Origin: Stenopsyche tienmushanensis
Lineage: Eukaryota > Arthropoda > Insecta > Trichoptera > Stenopsychidae
Assembly: GCA_008973525.1 (NCBI GenBank)
Contig: WACJ01000121.1
Location: 1-64,000, forward strand
Direction of reading: 5' to 3'
Length of the DNA: 64,000 nucleotides
The stretch's first letter is position 1. Each line of letters starts with the position of its first letter. A program made the translations under genes and the position numbers. The notes below the pieces were generated by a model that worked only from the letters and a program-made list of their open reading frames with translations, had not been told where the DNA came from and did not search any database. Positions 34,480 to 46,445 of the stretch are shown here, piece after piece.

Positions 34480-35394
34480 GTTTTGCTACGTTTTACATAT
34501 AGGCTCTATATATTATTACTTCAATTAAGATTTCTTTTGTGGGCACCTCTCTGCCTTATTCTGTGACTTGCACAATCTCCAGACCCAACACTACTGGATT
34601 TCTTTGCCTGGAGACGTACCCTATTGCGTGGTTCGCACGGTCTCATGATCTGACACCACTAGACTTTTTTCCTGGGGGCATGCCCTATTCCGTGGCTTGC
34701 ATAGTTTTCAGACCTGACACCAATGGATTTATTTGTATTGGAATGTGCAAAATGCCCACAAAAGAAATTATAATTCAAAGAATCAGTTCCGTCTTTGCAA
34801 AAATGAAAGATGAAATGCTACTTCATACAACTACAGTTGAAATAAGAAATAAGTACAATACATACGAAGCAGAAGTGGCGAATTTGAAAAAAAAAATTGT
34901 AAATAAATTTAATAAAAACATTTCAAACATAAAAAAGTATTTTCTTTACTGTGACCCTGGCAAACTAGTAACTTTTCAAGTTTAATGACTTTTTGAATGA
35001 TTTGTATAACATATAGCTTATCGTTGGAAAGGGTATAAATTAGAGATATTTTTAAAACTAAATTAAGTGCAAAATAGTTATTAATTTTTGTTTAGCGAAT
35101 TTAGAAGTTGACATTTCTCATTCGTACATAATTTTTTTATAACTTTGGAAGTTCAAAACTAGTTTTTTTAAAATCAAATACATGAAATAATATGTATCAA
35201 AAATACATTTTAAAATTAAAAAATGGAATTTTGTCCTATTACGACCACAGATGATTTAAAGATGAAATTTTGGGTATTTTTCAAAATGTTGAAAAACTAT
35301 ATTTCTACAACCCTGACACTCAGGACATAGAGACATAAAAAATACTCCCCTAACCTTCAAAAGAAATTTATCGCTCCATGTGCAAAACACCCTG
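34480..35394 (+). mobile_element. Tc1/mariner-like element M1, 5'-truncated copy
   Basis: The right end, read in reverse, starts CAGGGTGTTTTGCACATGG. It shares long subterminal sequence with the left end of 62546-63180 and both ends of 20765-21826, and is followed by TATATA. The left end is missing; it opens in the subterminal GTTTTGCTACGTTTTACATA. The interior has three tandem 64-66 base units (about 34555-34750), then a transposase C-terminal segment. Confidence 0.75.
34539..34985 (+). pseudogene. Chimeric open frame over tandem transposase units of element M1
   Basis: Although open for 148 codons, this is not an intact transposase. Unit 2 (34620-34683) is read in the authentic frame (WFARSHDLTPLDFFPGG). 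Units 1 and 3 are read in another frame of the same DNA (CTISRPNTTGFLCLET and CIVFRPDTNGFICIGM), because the unit length is not a multiple of three. The tail (SVFAKMKDEMLLHTTTVEIR) corresponds to the C-terminal helix region of IS630/Tc1/mariner transposases. In intact family members the D of SPDLTPLDFF is a catalytic acid. It is best regarded as a dead fragment. Confidence 0.65.
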
Positions 35395-35532
35395 TATATA
35401 TACACCCAGTGTTGGTATGGTAGGATATTCTCTGTGCTGGTGTTGGTATTTATATTTTTTAGAAGATACATAATAGAATTTCAATTAATTTGTCATTTCT
35501 TCATAGACCTCTTTCGATGTAAAAATACCTAT

Positions 35533-35656
35533 TCAAATAATTGTTTTCCGATTTAATAACGTGCGAATAGTAATATGAAACCACCACAAAATAGTCCGGT
35601 ATCCATAGAAAAATATCCTGAATGAAGGTTATTTACGTCCAATAACGGATGTGGTT
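35533..35656 (+). repeat. Possible diverged S1 repeat
   Basis: CAAATAAT, GAAACCACCACA, AATCCTG-like, TTTACGTCCAATAACGGATG words appear in the family order, but similarity is low. Confidence 0.35.
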
Positions 35657-37176
35657 CCTTGGAAGAATAGTATCTACGTCTTAAATCTTGTTCGGGATGT
35701 TTTATAAAAAGACATTTCAATTGTTATTCACAAAGACGATCGGTAACTGAAATATTTATGTTAATTGGTGTGATTTCAAAGATTTTAATGATGATATTCC
35801 TTGCAAAAAATAGAACAATTTAAATATAATTTACATGTAAATATAAGATTTATAAGCGCAATACAACTGATTATTTTGTCTTTTATATATCGATAATTTA
35901 TATAATTGATAGTTTATCAATAATGAACGCTTTTATTTGGGGCTAAGAAGCTTAAACATCCAATTATTTTAAAATTTGATAGATTATTTACAAAAAAGAC
36001 GTAATATGCTTAAATCAATTTAAAAAAAAACAATTCAAAATGTTTCACTCAATAAGAAAAAATCGATCTTATTGAAAATAATTATAGGAACCATGCTTTG
36101 CGTGGGTGTTTTAGACAGCAATTAGTACGACTTAATTACGTTTTAAATTGTATTTCATTGTTTGTTCTGTAAGTGTAATTAATTTTTCAGATCCGTCAAT
36201 AGTTTTTAGATTGAAGTTTCCTTCAAAGTGAAATTAATTAAATCCTCAAGCAGCCATTTAATGTTTTCTTATTAAAACTGAGGTTGTCCGTTGTGATTGT
36301 TTTTGTTCGATTGGTTCAATTCTTTGATTGCGTCTGATTATATTTATTTTCAACTTAATTTAGAAGCAATTTAAACACGGTAAATCATGCTAGAATACAT
36401 TTTCACACGTCGATAAGAATAGCAATATTGTAGTGCTCGAAACGGAAGCATATGTGCAATATAAAATCATGATATTGCATGAAAAATAATACACAATGCA
36501 TTCGCTTTATTTATGAGATCTATGGTTTGAAAGATGGAAACTGCAAAATCATAAATAAAATATCACAAAGAAAAGCCTCGGATTTACATCCATTTCGTCT
36601 TTCCATTTGAACAGTCGTAAAAATTTATTTGGAGGGCTTGCCTTTTCGAAAGCACATAGAAATTGGCGTTTTCATCCGCAGTTAGTATCGTATTTATGGC
36701 TAAAAATTAAGGGATATTTTTCATTACATTTTTCACAAAAGGCGTCGTATTATTTCCTGTACAATGGTTTTTTCGTTGAGATAAAATCGTGACCGTTATT
36801 CCGTTGTGCTTATCTGATTTCCATCTTTAAAGGCCGTATTCCGATAAAAATAATGTCGATAAATTCCTTCATCGTAATTTGAATATCCAGAAATGAAATA
36901 CAAGAAGTTGTTATCGTCATTCCTGCGATTGTATAATACTTCCTTTGAATTCGTGTTATGAATGAGCCAACATCGAAATAGTTATGTAGGCCGAAAGGTA
37001 CGCATTGCAGGGATCACCAGACCAAGTGTTACCAATTTGAAACAAGTTTTTGATTCAATTTAATTATGAGATGACATGATGACAAAAAAAACTATGTTTA
37101 TTAATAATATATATAAGCAGTTTACACCCGAGAAGACTTAATGTCTGGATATGCAAATAATTCTGCACTGAATATA
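35657..37176. other. Gene-free AT-rich stretch
   Basis: No repeat or exon recognised. The open frame 36607-36792 has no motif. Confidence 0.5.
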
Positions 37177-37658
37177 GGGTATGTTCAATAAGTAATGCGT
37201 TCAATTTTCTTCAGAGACGATGATACACTGAAGCGCAATCTAATCTGATGGGTTATATTGAAGGGAGTGTTACCTTTAAGACGCACCCTAAAAAAATTGA
37301 CTCCAAGTTGTTAGAGAATCAGGGCATGCTTTCCTGTGAACCTCTTTCTTAAGCCATGTCATAGCGTCTTTGGTGTCAATGATTTTTTGGTCAGAATAGA
37401 GTTCGTCTTTTAGACTTTTTTTGTTTTCTCGCTCGGAAACATTGGGACACGATTGAAACCATCCAAACTCGTGTTACATCGGCTCTAAAGGACATCTCGG
37501 AGAAGGCCTTCCAGAATGTCTTCCAGGCCTGAAAACACCGCCTCCAGAAGTATATCAACGCAAGAGGATACTATTTCGAAGATTTTTGATCAATTGTAAA
37601 AATATGTTTAATGCATGTTTTTTTATGAATTTAGACGCATTGCTTTTTAAATGCACGC
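37177..37658 (+). mobile_element. Mariner-like deletion element with transposase C-terminal relic
   Basis: The left end GGGTATGTTCAATAAGTAAT and the right end in reverse GCGTGCATTTAAAAAGCAAT are imperfect inverted repeats. Both are bordered by TA (37175-37176 and 37659-37660). About 480 bp instead of about 1.3 kb, so internally deleted. Confidence 0.6.
37436..37593 (+). pseudogene. Mariner transposase C-terminal fragment
   Basis: The frame reads KHWDTIETIQTRVTSALKD, then ISEKAFQNVFQA, a stop, then KHRLQKYINARGYYFEDF. It has the mariner/Tc1 C-terminal pattern (W/F...K-R-x-x-K-C-I...G-D-YFE), with the tryptophan codon replaced by a stop. It sits at the expected place next to the right inverted repeat. 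Confidence 0.65.
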
Positions 37659-39440
37659 TATATATCATGATAATTATCCCTGTAACCTTGTTATTGTATC
37701 ATTAATTGGATATTTCAATCAAATATATAAACTGAAATAAACAAATTCTAAAAATAATTAATTAATAAAGTGTGAAAAATGCTTCCATTATATTTTTCTA
37801 TCAAAATCAAGCAGCATAATTCATCAATACGCACTGAAGCAGCTAGTTGTCTCCAAGTTCGCTCCAAAATGAAACAAAGAGGTGTTTTAAAATTTCATAG
37901 CAGGAAAATATTTAATAGTATTTTATGTGCATTCGTTGTTAGCTTCCGAGCAAGTATTTCCAGCTCTGATCCGGAATGTGAACCATGTGCAGTTTGTGGA
38001 TTTGCATCAAGTGTGCTCATTGCTGGTTTGGACACAAGTTTGCGCCTCATTTACGTCCAGAATAAAAACCTTTGTTCCCAGTTGGCTGTTTGCGTTTCGA
38101 GAGTGACAAAGCTTTTGTTCCAGAGATAAAATGTAAACCGGAGTTTCCGTGACATGAGTGCAGTCGACGGTTTATTACGTTTAGAACGGTGATGGGCCGA
38201 AACGAGCATCACTTGTAAATGCATCCTGTCCGGATGATGCGTTGCATCGATTCTGGAATGGTTTTGGACGATTTTAGCTGGTGAGCTATTGTACTTTATT
38301 GAAACACCTTGATGTTTTATCTTAAAATCTCATTTGAATAAAATATTCTAAGTAAGGCGTTAAATTAATTAGTTAATGTAATAGTTTTTACCTAAAAACA
38401 TATGTTCAACAAGTATTGTGGAGATATGTCAAAGAAAATTTAATAAGATAAAAGTTGAAGGACAACGCTAAATCTGATGATACGATTCTAAGTCAATAAT
38501 TGTAGAAAATGTCACCTTGAAAGGTTTTGTGAAAAACATGGACGAAAAAAATGGATTTCAGATAAACTTTACCAATGAAAAATCCGGATATGGATCTAAA
38601 CTATTTCTCAGAAAGTCTAAAGCCAATAATAAGATTTGGGTCTTAAAATGTAATCCAAAGGAAAAAACACGTAGCTGTAAACAAAACAAAAACTTGTTTC
38701 AGCCCCTAATTTACTTAACTGATGGGTTGAAATAATAGTAATTCAATACGAGGTACCAAAATTCTAGGAAAAATATTACTGCAAAAGCGTATTGTCAATT
38801 GGCCAGATTGAACATAGAATTGGCAAAGAACCACTATATATATTTTTTTAAATTTTCAAGCTCGATTATCACATTTTCGAATCTTTAGAACAATAATAAA
38901 ACTTCGTAGTAAAATGTCATTTAAAGATATCCACTTAAAATAATCACTCAACGTATAATCAACAGTGTTTTATAGAAACATATTTTAAGGTCCATTTAAG
39001 CACACTGGTAATTTAAAAATATATTCTTAATTAACCAAAGTCTGTATGCTACGACGACCATTGGATAGCGCTGATTTGTCTGATAATTATTAATTGGCAT
39101 TTTAATGAGCATGAACAGATAGAAGGATGGCTATTTGGTGCAAATATATTCTATGGTAATATGCAAAAGCGGGGCTTATCATAGGAAGTTCACGTTGAAC
39201 GTATGGTGGTCTAGGAAATGTGTCATCCATTATGCATTCTTGCAGCCTGATGAAACTATTAAAGCAAAATCTTACCGCGGAAAATTGAAATATTGCATGA
39301 TAAATTGTACTTCAAACAAGCTCTTTGGTAAATAAACATAAATTAAATTATTTTCACAATATTTCGAGAATTTATTCGGTTTCATATGTCGTTTGTTTTG
39401 CAAAAAATTAAAAATAGAAAATTGTTACTGCATAGTATTA
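37659..39440. other. Gene-free stretch
   Basis: An open frame at 37779-38129 (116 codons) and one at 38517-38735 show no motif or splice context. 37950-38280 is less AT-rich. I cannot assign either to a gene. Confidence 0.4.
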
Positions 39441-39524
39441 CTCGGGTGGGTGTTAGACTCTACGACGTCCACTCTTAAACCCCCAGGGGGGTCTGAAGCT
39501 GGTATTTTATTCTTCATGAATTAT

Positions 39525-39650
39525 AATTTCAATCCAAATAATCCTATCCTTACTTTACCATATGTGGAAGGCAAATGGGAAACCACCACATGAAAAATCC
39601 TTACGCTAGTGGAGACCGCCTCTGTCCAAGATATGGGATATATCATATTC
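39525..39650 (+). repeat. SINE-like dispersed repeat S1
   Basis: CAAATAATCCTATCCT, ACTTTACCATATGTGGAAGG, GGGAAACCACCACATGAAAA, AATCCTT, GGAGACCGCC, GTCCAAGATATGGGATAT match 34345-34470. The preceding 39440-39515 (GTTAGACTCTACGACGTCC) could be a tRNA-like head, but the other copies lack it. Confidence 0.65.
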
Positions 39651-39966
39651 AATTAAAAAACTCATGCCATCTAAAGTAGAATCGGGTATCCTAGATCTCT
39701 TTTTGGTTAAAAAATCGAATTAAATTTGAAATATTTTCATCTTCCAAATAAATTATTAACAAACATCTGTTTTAGCTTAAAGCAACAAACAACCTATTCA
39801 ACATCGTATTCTAAACAATCTTTAGACCGTTATAAAATATTGGTATAATCGATTTTCTGAGAAAGCATGAATATTTTAATGGTGAAATAAATAAGTTGGT
39901 CAGTAAGTGGGACGTATGTTTTGTTTCTTAAACAATTTTTGCCATACCTAGAGCCCTAATAAAACC

Positions 39967-40340
39967 TTTTAAACAGTATGCATTTTGGCAGAAACGCACT
40001 CATATTTTATAGTTTTATATTACAGGAATAGAGAGAAGCATATAATCAATGGTTGCGAAGTGATGCGACGAAGGAACACAGACGTCGAATGGAATAGAGT
40101 GATTTATTTAAAATAATATAGATATTCAGGCAAAGAATGATCTTGAAGGATTGTCGATATTATAACGGAGAATATTGTATTTTAAGAACTAAGACGAGGA
40201 ATATTGTATGAAAGGAAGTAAGATGAAGAATATGCAATTGTTTGGTTGGCGACAGAATATATATTATAGGTCTTAAATTTAAAAAAGTTATATCTTGAAA
40301 ACTTTTAAGCAAAATGCATTTTGGCAGAAATGCACTCATA
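39967..40340 (+). repeat. Short direct repeat pair
   Basis: ATGCATTTTGGCAGAAACGC near 39978 and ATGCATTTTGGCAGAAATGC near 40314, each inside about 37 matching bases and ending CACTCATAT, lie about 336 bases apart in the same orientation. Between them GGAATATTGTAT-like words repeat near 40170-40210. This could be a local duplication or the scar of an insertion. Confidence 0.5.
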
Positions 40341-40454
40341 TGCGGTGCAGCGTTTTAAAAATGGAAGCGGTTATATTTGCATCAAAAATATTCGTACAAA
40401 ATTTATTTTACACAATAAAAATGATCTTGATTGATCTGAAAATGTTCTAAAAAT

Positions 40455-40535
40455 CAGAAAATTTCTCAAGAAATGAGATTTTGCATATTTTTCGAGAAAT
40501 TCTCGAGAAATAATTCGCGAGAAGAAACACTACAT
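40455..40535 (-). mobile_element. Possible hAT-type end rich in CTCGAGAA
   Basis: The minus strand reads GTGTTTCTTCTCGCGAATTA, then TTTCTCGAGAATTTCTCGA. Repeated self-complementary TTCTCGAGAA motifs next to GTGTTTC are seen at some hAT ends. No partner end was found. Confidence 0.25.
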
Positions 40536-40619
40536 AAAACTGAGCGTAGTTCTAAAAAAAATATTTAAGTCCTTACACAAAATCTTCACTATTGATAAAA
40601 AATGATTTTTGACAAAGTA

Positions 40620-41027
40620 TTAGGTTGTCCCATAAGTTTCTTTCGCAAATGCCATGGTTGCCATGGTCTCATGTATCTTTGCTCGTCAGAAATAAATTAT
40701 TATCATTTGACTGGGATGTTTTACCTCATCCTCCATACTCTCCGGACATTGCCCCTTCAGATTAATATGTATTTCTTTCATTGAAAAATTCTTCACGTGG
40801 TAAAAATTTTAATTCAAAAAATGATATAAAAATGTACCTTGATCAATATTTTGCCAAAAAACCTGGAAAATTTTGGCAAGAAGGCATTATGAGGCTTCCG
40901 GAGGGATGGAGGAAGGTAAAAGAACAGAATGGATCATATATTATTCAATAAATTTTGATGTAATACAAATTATTGTTTATTTATTTTTCTTAATACGAAA
41001 ACGAAAGAAACTTATGGGACACCCTAA
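40620..41027 (+). mobile_element. Mariner deletion element with intact inverted repeats
   Basis: Left end TTAGGTTGTCCCATAAGTTT, right end in reverse TTAGGGTGTCCCATAAGTTT; over about 27 bases they differ at few positions. TA duplications at 40618-40619 and 41028-41029. At 408 bp it lacks most of the transposase but keeps the C-terminal third. Confidence 0.88.
40694..40951 (+). pseudogene. Mariner transposase C-terminal third (DD34D type)
   Basis: The frame reads KLLSFDWDVLPHPPYSPDIA, then PSD and a stop codon (TAA where mariners have Y), then FLSLKNSSRGKNFNS, IKMYLDQYFAKKP, FWQEGIMRLPEGWRKV, ending NGSYIIQ and TAA. YSPD-x-APSDY carries the third catalytic aspartate of mariner, and the downstream segments match the family order. 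The in-frame stop and loss of the other catalytic residues make it inactive. Confidence 0.88.
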
Positions 41028-42588
41028 TATAATATTTTTTTATCTGGAAGTCTTTTTAAGCAGAAAATGCTGCTTAGTTTTATATAAATATAAATACATT
41101 GCCATTATATCGCCAATAATGAAGTTGTTGATGCAAGAGCTTTTTTGAAGTTTGATTAAATGTATTTAATTTTCCAGCAAACTCTTCGCTATTATCTACA
41201 AAATGATGATGAATATATTATAAGTTAGTGCATTAATAAAAGTATGAAATAAGAAATATATACCAGACGGTATTTGCCACTTTTGTCGGTAAATGTTGAT
41301 TATGGGCCGATCATGCTCTCGCTATTTCATGGCTACTCGTTGTTTCAAATTGTCAGTTGACTTCCCCTATAATAAAACACTATTGGTTGCTTGTTAACAA
41401 ACTGCTGGATCATGAATTTCTCGTTAAACACGGATCTGAAGAGGATCACGTATCTCCTCATTCGAGAGGTGTCCGTTTACGTGCTGGTGAATCAATTCAC
41501 TTACTTTTTTATGTCGTATTTTTTAGCTCGTCCATAAGATCTTGCACTTTTGGATACAGGCAAAGCTTATATTTCAGTTTGCAGGGAATGGGATTAATCG
41601 ATCAAGTTTGACAGCTAAAATAAAATAAAGCATATAATATTTAATATGCATACTTACATTTTAGGTTTTACTATTTCCTTCTACTTTATTTTAATTTTGA
41701 ATATTTTTTTTGATTATTCAGTTTAAATATGAATGATTTGGGTATTCCCAATTGCACTTGAAGTACGAGTGGATCATTATCAATATTCAGGCGGGTAATA
41801 TCCATTATCGCTCCAGAGCGTTTAAAACGATGAGCATTTTTCATGGATTCCAATTAAATTCTGTCAAAGAATCTATATGACAAAGGTTTTATTTTTATTG
41901 TCTCTTTATTTCACATCATAATTAGTTATAATAAATTTGCGAATTTCTATAATCAGATAAATCGAAAAAAATGTATTATATACATATTAATTTTAAATCC
42001 ACAGGTTAAAATATATAATAAATTAAAGTAAAAGCTAAAAATGTTCATCAATGTTATTTACTAGTTGTTATTGTATATAAATTTGTCATATTAAGTATAA
42101 ATGGCAATATTTATGGTATGGGGTGGAATTATCTTGACAGTTTTATCTATGAAGAAATTAATTATCTACTTTAAACTCTTTCATTCGGTATTATAATAAA
42201 ACGTTAATTTATATTCATCCGTGAGAAGAATCTATAAGGGTTGCTTATAATGAAAGAACAATATCTTGAGGGAGCTTTCAAGATAAAGATATATCATTTC
42301 GAAAGCTCGTTTGGAATCGGTTCAAAACGCAAGCGGTATTTTTCAAATATTTTAATAAAAAACTAAAAGCTTTTCAAAGCACATTCATATGAAAGCTTTT
42401 AAAAGTTGTGTTATTTGACGGTGCACATAAAAATGGGCGTGCAATAAATGTACAATTCAATCGTAAGACCATCAATCTTTGATAGAGGTAAATGAATTCA
42501 AAGACTTTAAATTAAGTGAGTTAAGTGGTTAATACCATGATGAAGTATATAATCTGAGATAAATTAAATCATGTATTTTTCTGATGAT
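41028..42588. other. Gene-free AT-rich stretch
   Basis: Open frame 41357-41611 has no known motif. Nothing else is identified. Confidence 0.5.
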
Positions 42589-42980
42589 TTATTTGTAACT
42601 TTTGCTCAATTTTGGCCAATCAAACATCAGTGTCATAACGCCTGAATGGCATTTTGCATTGCGGTGTATATTAATCATATTAATTTGACCGTGTAATTTA
42701 GGTGGGAGATTGAGCCTGGCGTATATCGTGCGGAATGTAATCAAGCAATTTGATGTGATTAAGTAATTAATAATAATGGGTCGGATTAGGTGGCGGTTCA
42801 TTGGGGGAGGGGCTGAGGCCCGGGGCCCGCACAATTTGGATATAAGATTATATCTGAAGATGGATTGGGCAGGGAGTCTGCTCGGTCTCATATCATCATT
42901 AATAATGGCGGCCTATTGCCACGTGCTTGTGACGTAGGCCTTGTCTGAAATCTATCAGCTACTCGAAAGCCTTAAGCTGA
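42589..42980. promoter_or_regulatory. Candidate conserved non-coding element
   Basis: A sharply bounded, complex, GC-richer island with several TAAT/ATTA homeodomain-type cores (TTAAGTAATTAATAATAATG, TCATTAATAATGG), CACGTG (E box, 42919-42924) and GTGACGTAG (CRE-like). It is not coding on either strand: the 100-codon minus frame is motif-free. The role is inferred only. Confidence 0.3.
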
Positions 42981-43221
42981 CGCCCTGACCCTGAACGCCA
43001 TATCCTAATTTTTTGCTGATATCCTTGAAAACATTTTTTTAATATCCCATTTACACCAAAAATGGTTAGAATACTTATAATATTTTTATTTTACAGCTCC
43101 ACAAAAAAAAATTACATTTAAATTCATATAATATATATTTTAAATGAATGATTATGCATATATCATAATATTCGAATATTTGGAGGTCGTTCATTGACTT
43201 CACATTTCAACAATTCATTTC

Positions 43222-43446
43222 CATATTAAATATGATATATTTAGAATTATATTCCACCTTTATATTGAACAACTTTTATCTATTCCTACCTTGAAGAATT
43301 TGGTCATTGACTTTGAAGGGCCAATCTTGTTATGGCGACAAATGATACAATCTACAGTAGTCAACTCTTCCAAGAAGTATGGTTACAGCAACCTAAGAGA
43401 TATTATCAAAGATGACAAGGAAGTAAATGTCACCGATGATAACTAG
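43222..43446 (+). pseudogene. Unidentified coding-like fragment
   Basis: An open frame reading LLSIPTLKNLVIDFEGPILL, WRQMIQSTVVNSSKKYGYSN and KDDKEVNVTDDN to TAG at about 43444, with a coding-like residue mix. A second open piece, SVGYDEADEEFFRQYLNP, follows at about 43635-43728. I recognise no family; a decayed mobile-element protein is the most likely source. Confidence 0.3.
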
Positions 43447-43728
43447 AAACAGATGAAAATTAACCCTTCATAGGGCAGTGACAAATATACATGCCATGAT
43501 AAAGATGATTTCATCTTCAAATCTTCCCGTATAATAATATTTTTGCAATGTAAATACATAAAAAATATATTTTTTTATAAGTTTTGACATATGGCTTAAA
43601 ATCAATAAATCATTTATGCAATATTTAGGGATCTATCAGTAGGATATGATGAGGCAGATGAGGAATTTTTTAGGCAATATCTTAATCCATTATTAGCTTA
43701 TAATGTCCTAGATATGCCATTATTTTAG

Positions 43729-46339
43729 GGCCAATTCTGTAAGAAAAAAATATGCTATAACTCCTACTTAAACGTTACTTATGATACACGCAATAACTTT
43801 TATTCTGGATGCTGTTTTAATTCATATTTAATTTTTGAGTGCTCTCAAGGAAACATAAACGATAAACGAACAAAACAAATTAATTTCATCCCTCTTCCTC
43901 TTTTTCTATTTAAAGTTCTGCCCACACATTTAGAAATTCTTGCAAATATTATTCCCCTCTGATATTTTATTTATTTGATTCAATCTTTTGAATATCAATA
44001 GATCTAGAATGCTATTTATACATTTTATATTACATCCTGATTCCAGTAAGAAACGATCCTTTGTAAGTCTTCTAGGAAATCTGTGAATGACTTTAATCTC
44101 GCAAAATTGATAGAGGCAAACTTTAATATTGTGAAATTAAAATCCTTTGAATATTGATTTGAGATGAAACTTTACTTTTATATATACATACACTGTAAAT
44201 ACAGGATCATACAAATGTGACGTTTATATGTATATATATTTTTTTGGATTTTTTTCTCAAATTATGTGACATCAGGCACATCAATTCTACTAAAACAAAA
44301 CGTTTTATATCACCTAAGATTCTTCAATAATTTTAAAAAATATTAGTGAAGATTTCATAAAATGTATCTGATGTCATAACACAATAACCAATATCAAAAT
44401 ATGTATCTTTTGAATAAGCTTTTGAAGAAAGAAGATGCAACAGGTTATAATTCTTGTTTTTTTTTAGCAAGTGCATAAAATCTATATTTTCAAATAATTG
44501 CCTTACTAAACAGAATATGAACAGGAGCAAATAATGCAAGTCTTTAAATATTAAAGCCTAATGGCCCCAGAGTAATAACAATCGTTATGCACAGTAAGAA
44601 GAAAAATATTTTTTTAATTTAAAATCAACCAAACAATTTACATAATGTATTCAGTCCCAAAAAAAAGGCAATTCAATTATCAAAGTTGAGGTGCTTATAA
44701 ATAGATTTTTTTATGTGCCTTAAAGTTACTTTTCCCACTTAATTTTGTATCTCATTAGATAAAATAATATACACAAAAGGATAATAAAGTAATTCAAAAG
44801 AGCTTTGTTGTATATCAGATTAATATACTGTCTTTATGATTGATTAAATAAATATCTTTAAAATATTTCGTTATAAAAATACTAGTCATAGAAAATGAAT
44901 ATATTTTGAAGGATTTTATGTCATTTAAAAATATTAAATTAACAAGTAAGAAAACCTTTAAAATAAGAGTGTCTTAACATTAGTAGACTTGGAAAGAGCC
45001 CTTAAGTATAATATGTTTGGTTTAAGCGTATATGTAAGCCGGAGAGACTTACAAACCTAATTAAAAATTATGAATGACGCGTTCAACGAACATTTAATAA
45101 CGCGCTCTTAAGATGCCGTTTGTATCACACGCCTGTCTATTAAACTTCATAGCAATAAATATTTATAGCACTCATTATTTATATTTGCAAAATACTTGAA
45201 TTTTCTTGATCCTTGATAATTTTTTATGAAATACGAGTGGAACCGAAAATGTTTTTGGGGATCAGTTGCACTTAGGCTGCTCGAAAGTTTTTGTAAATGT
45301 CAAAACCTGGGCGATCGTATTAATGCATACGACCAACTAAAAATGGAATCCGAAACGCTGGTTTTAGGCAAATTAATAACTGAAGATAAGAAATGAGTTC
45401 TTTACTCTAATTATGGACGCAAAAATCATAGGCTATCGAAGAATCAGATAGCAAAACTAGCCTTTTAGATCGGCCTGGCAACACAAAAAATATTTTTTTC
45501 TGTTCGACGAGACTCTTCACATTTAGTGTGCTAAAACTATGTATAGCTGTATGTGCATATTTGTTCGGTGTATTTGAACTTTGCATACAATGAACTATTC
45601 AAATCCATAAAGCAATATGCATCATGTCAACGAGCATCGAATGCAAAACATAACAATGTTACATTCGGAAAAAACGCATGCAGCTGCATTTATTTTTAGT
45701 CATTAAAACAATGGATGTCTTTTGCTGACGAGCATACAATGTATTCATGGGGGTTACATGGGTTTTCAAATATGAAAAGAATCCATTGTTTTATATTTAT
45801 TTATCTAAGTCATATCAAAAACATTCTTCCCAAGTTTCAAATCAATTGGAGTATAAATCCAATCGAAATTGACTCACTTATTTTACCTTTAATCAGTAGA
45901 CAGACAAAATTAGACCATAAAATTAAATTTTGCATTATTTCATTTCATGACTCAGATTATCCTTTTCAATAATATATAATCATTTATGTCCCTTGGACTT
46001 TCGCAAGTGACATTTTTATACCCACTTTCGCGAATTTCATTTCTAATGCAATTACTGTGTTTATAAGAAATGAACGTATTTTGGGCTAAAGTGGTTTTAT
46101 ATTTATGGCCAAGATTGTGTGCTTTAAAACGTATATTATTGACATTTTTTTCTTACAGCTTAATATTTCGTTTGGTAAAAAACACATTTCATTCGTCTGA
46201 AAGCTTTGAAATACATAAGCAATGTTGGTACAAGTCGGTAATAGTGTATGCACTGATAAGTTCAGTTATTACGTAAGTTTATCTGGTCAAGTGATTAATG
46301 TTTATTCTAGACTAGATTATCCATGTTCTGGGTATTCAG
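43729..46339. other. Gene-free AT-rich stretch
   Basis: Short open frames only, no recognised repeats. Confidence 0.5.
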
Positions 46340-46445
46340 TGTTGTAGGCGGACTACCCTGCTTTCATCGGCCTTCGACACGAGGGTGGTAACAACCCCCA
46401 TTTCAGCGCCCCTTTTCAGCCAAAGCGAAAGATATTCATCGACAG
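46340..46445 (+). CDS. Candidate exon of an unknown gene
   Basis: It is bounded by a good acceptor (GGGTATTCAG) and a good donor (GACAG, then GTAAGC). 35 codons plus one base are open in one frame: CCRRTTLLSSAFDTRVVTTP, then ISAPLFSQSERYSST. It is GC-richer than the surroundings and the third-position pattern looks coding. The minus strand is broken by stops. No family is recognised and no partner exon was found, so it may be a chance match. Confidence 0.35.

Noticed and set aside
34539..34985. A 148-codon intact transposase
   Set aside because: The open frame crosses tandem units in alternating frames and lacks the N-terminal and other catalytic parts.
37779..38129. A 116-codon open frame as a gene
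   Set aside because: It has an ATG, but no known motif, no intron signals and no promoter or poly(A) context. Length alone is not convincing in this window.
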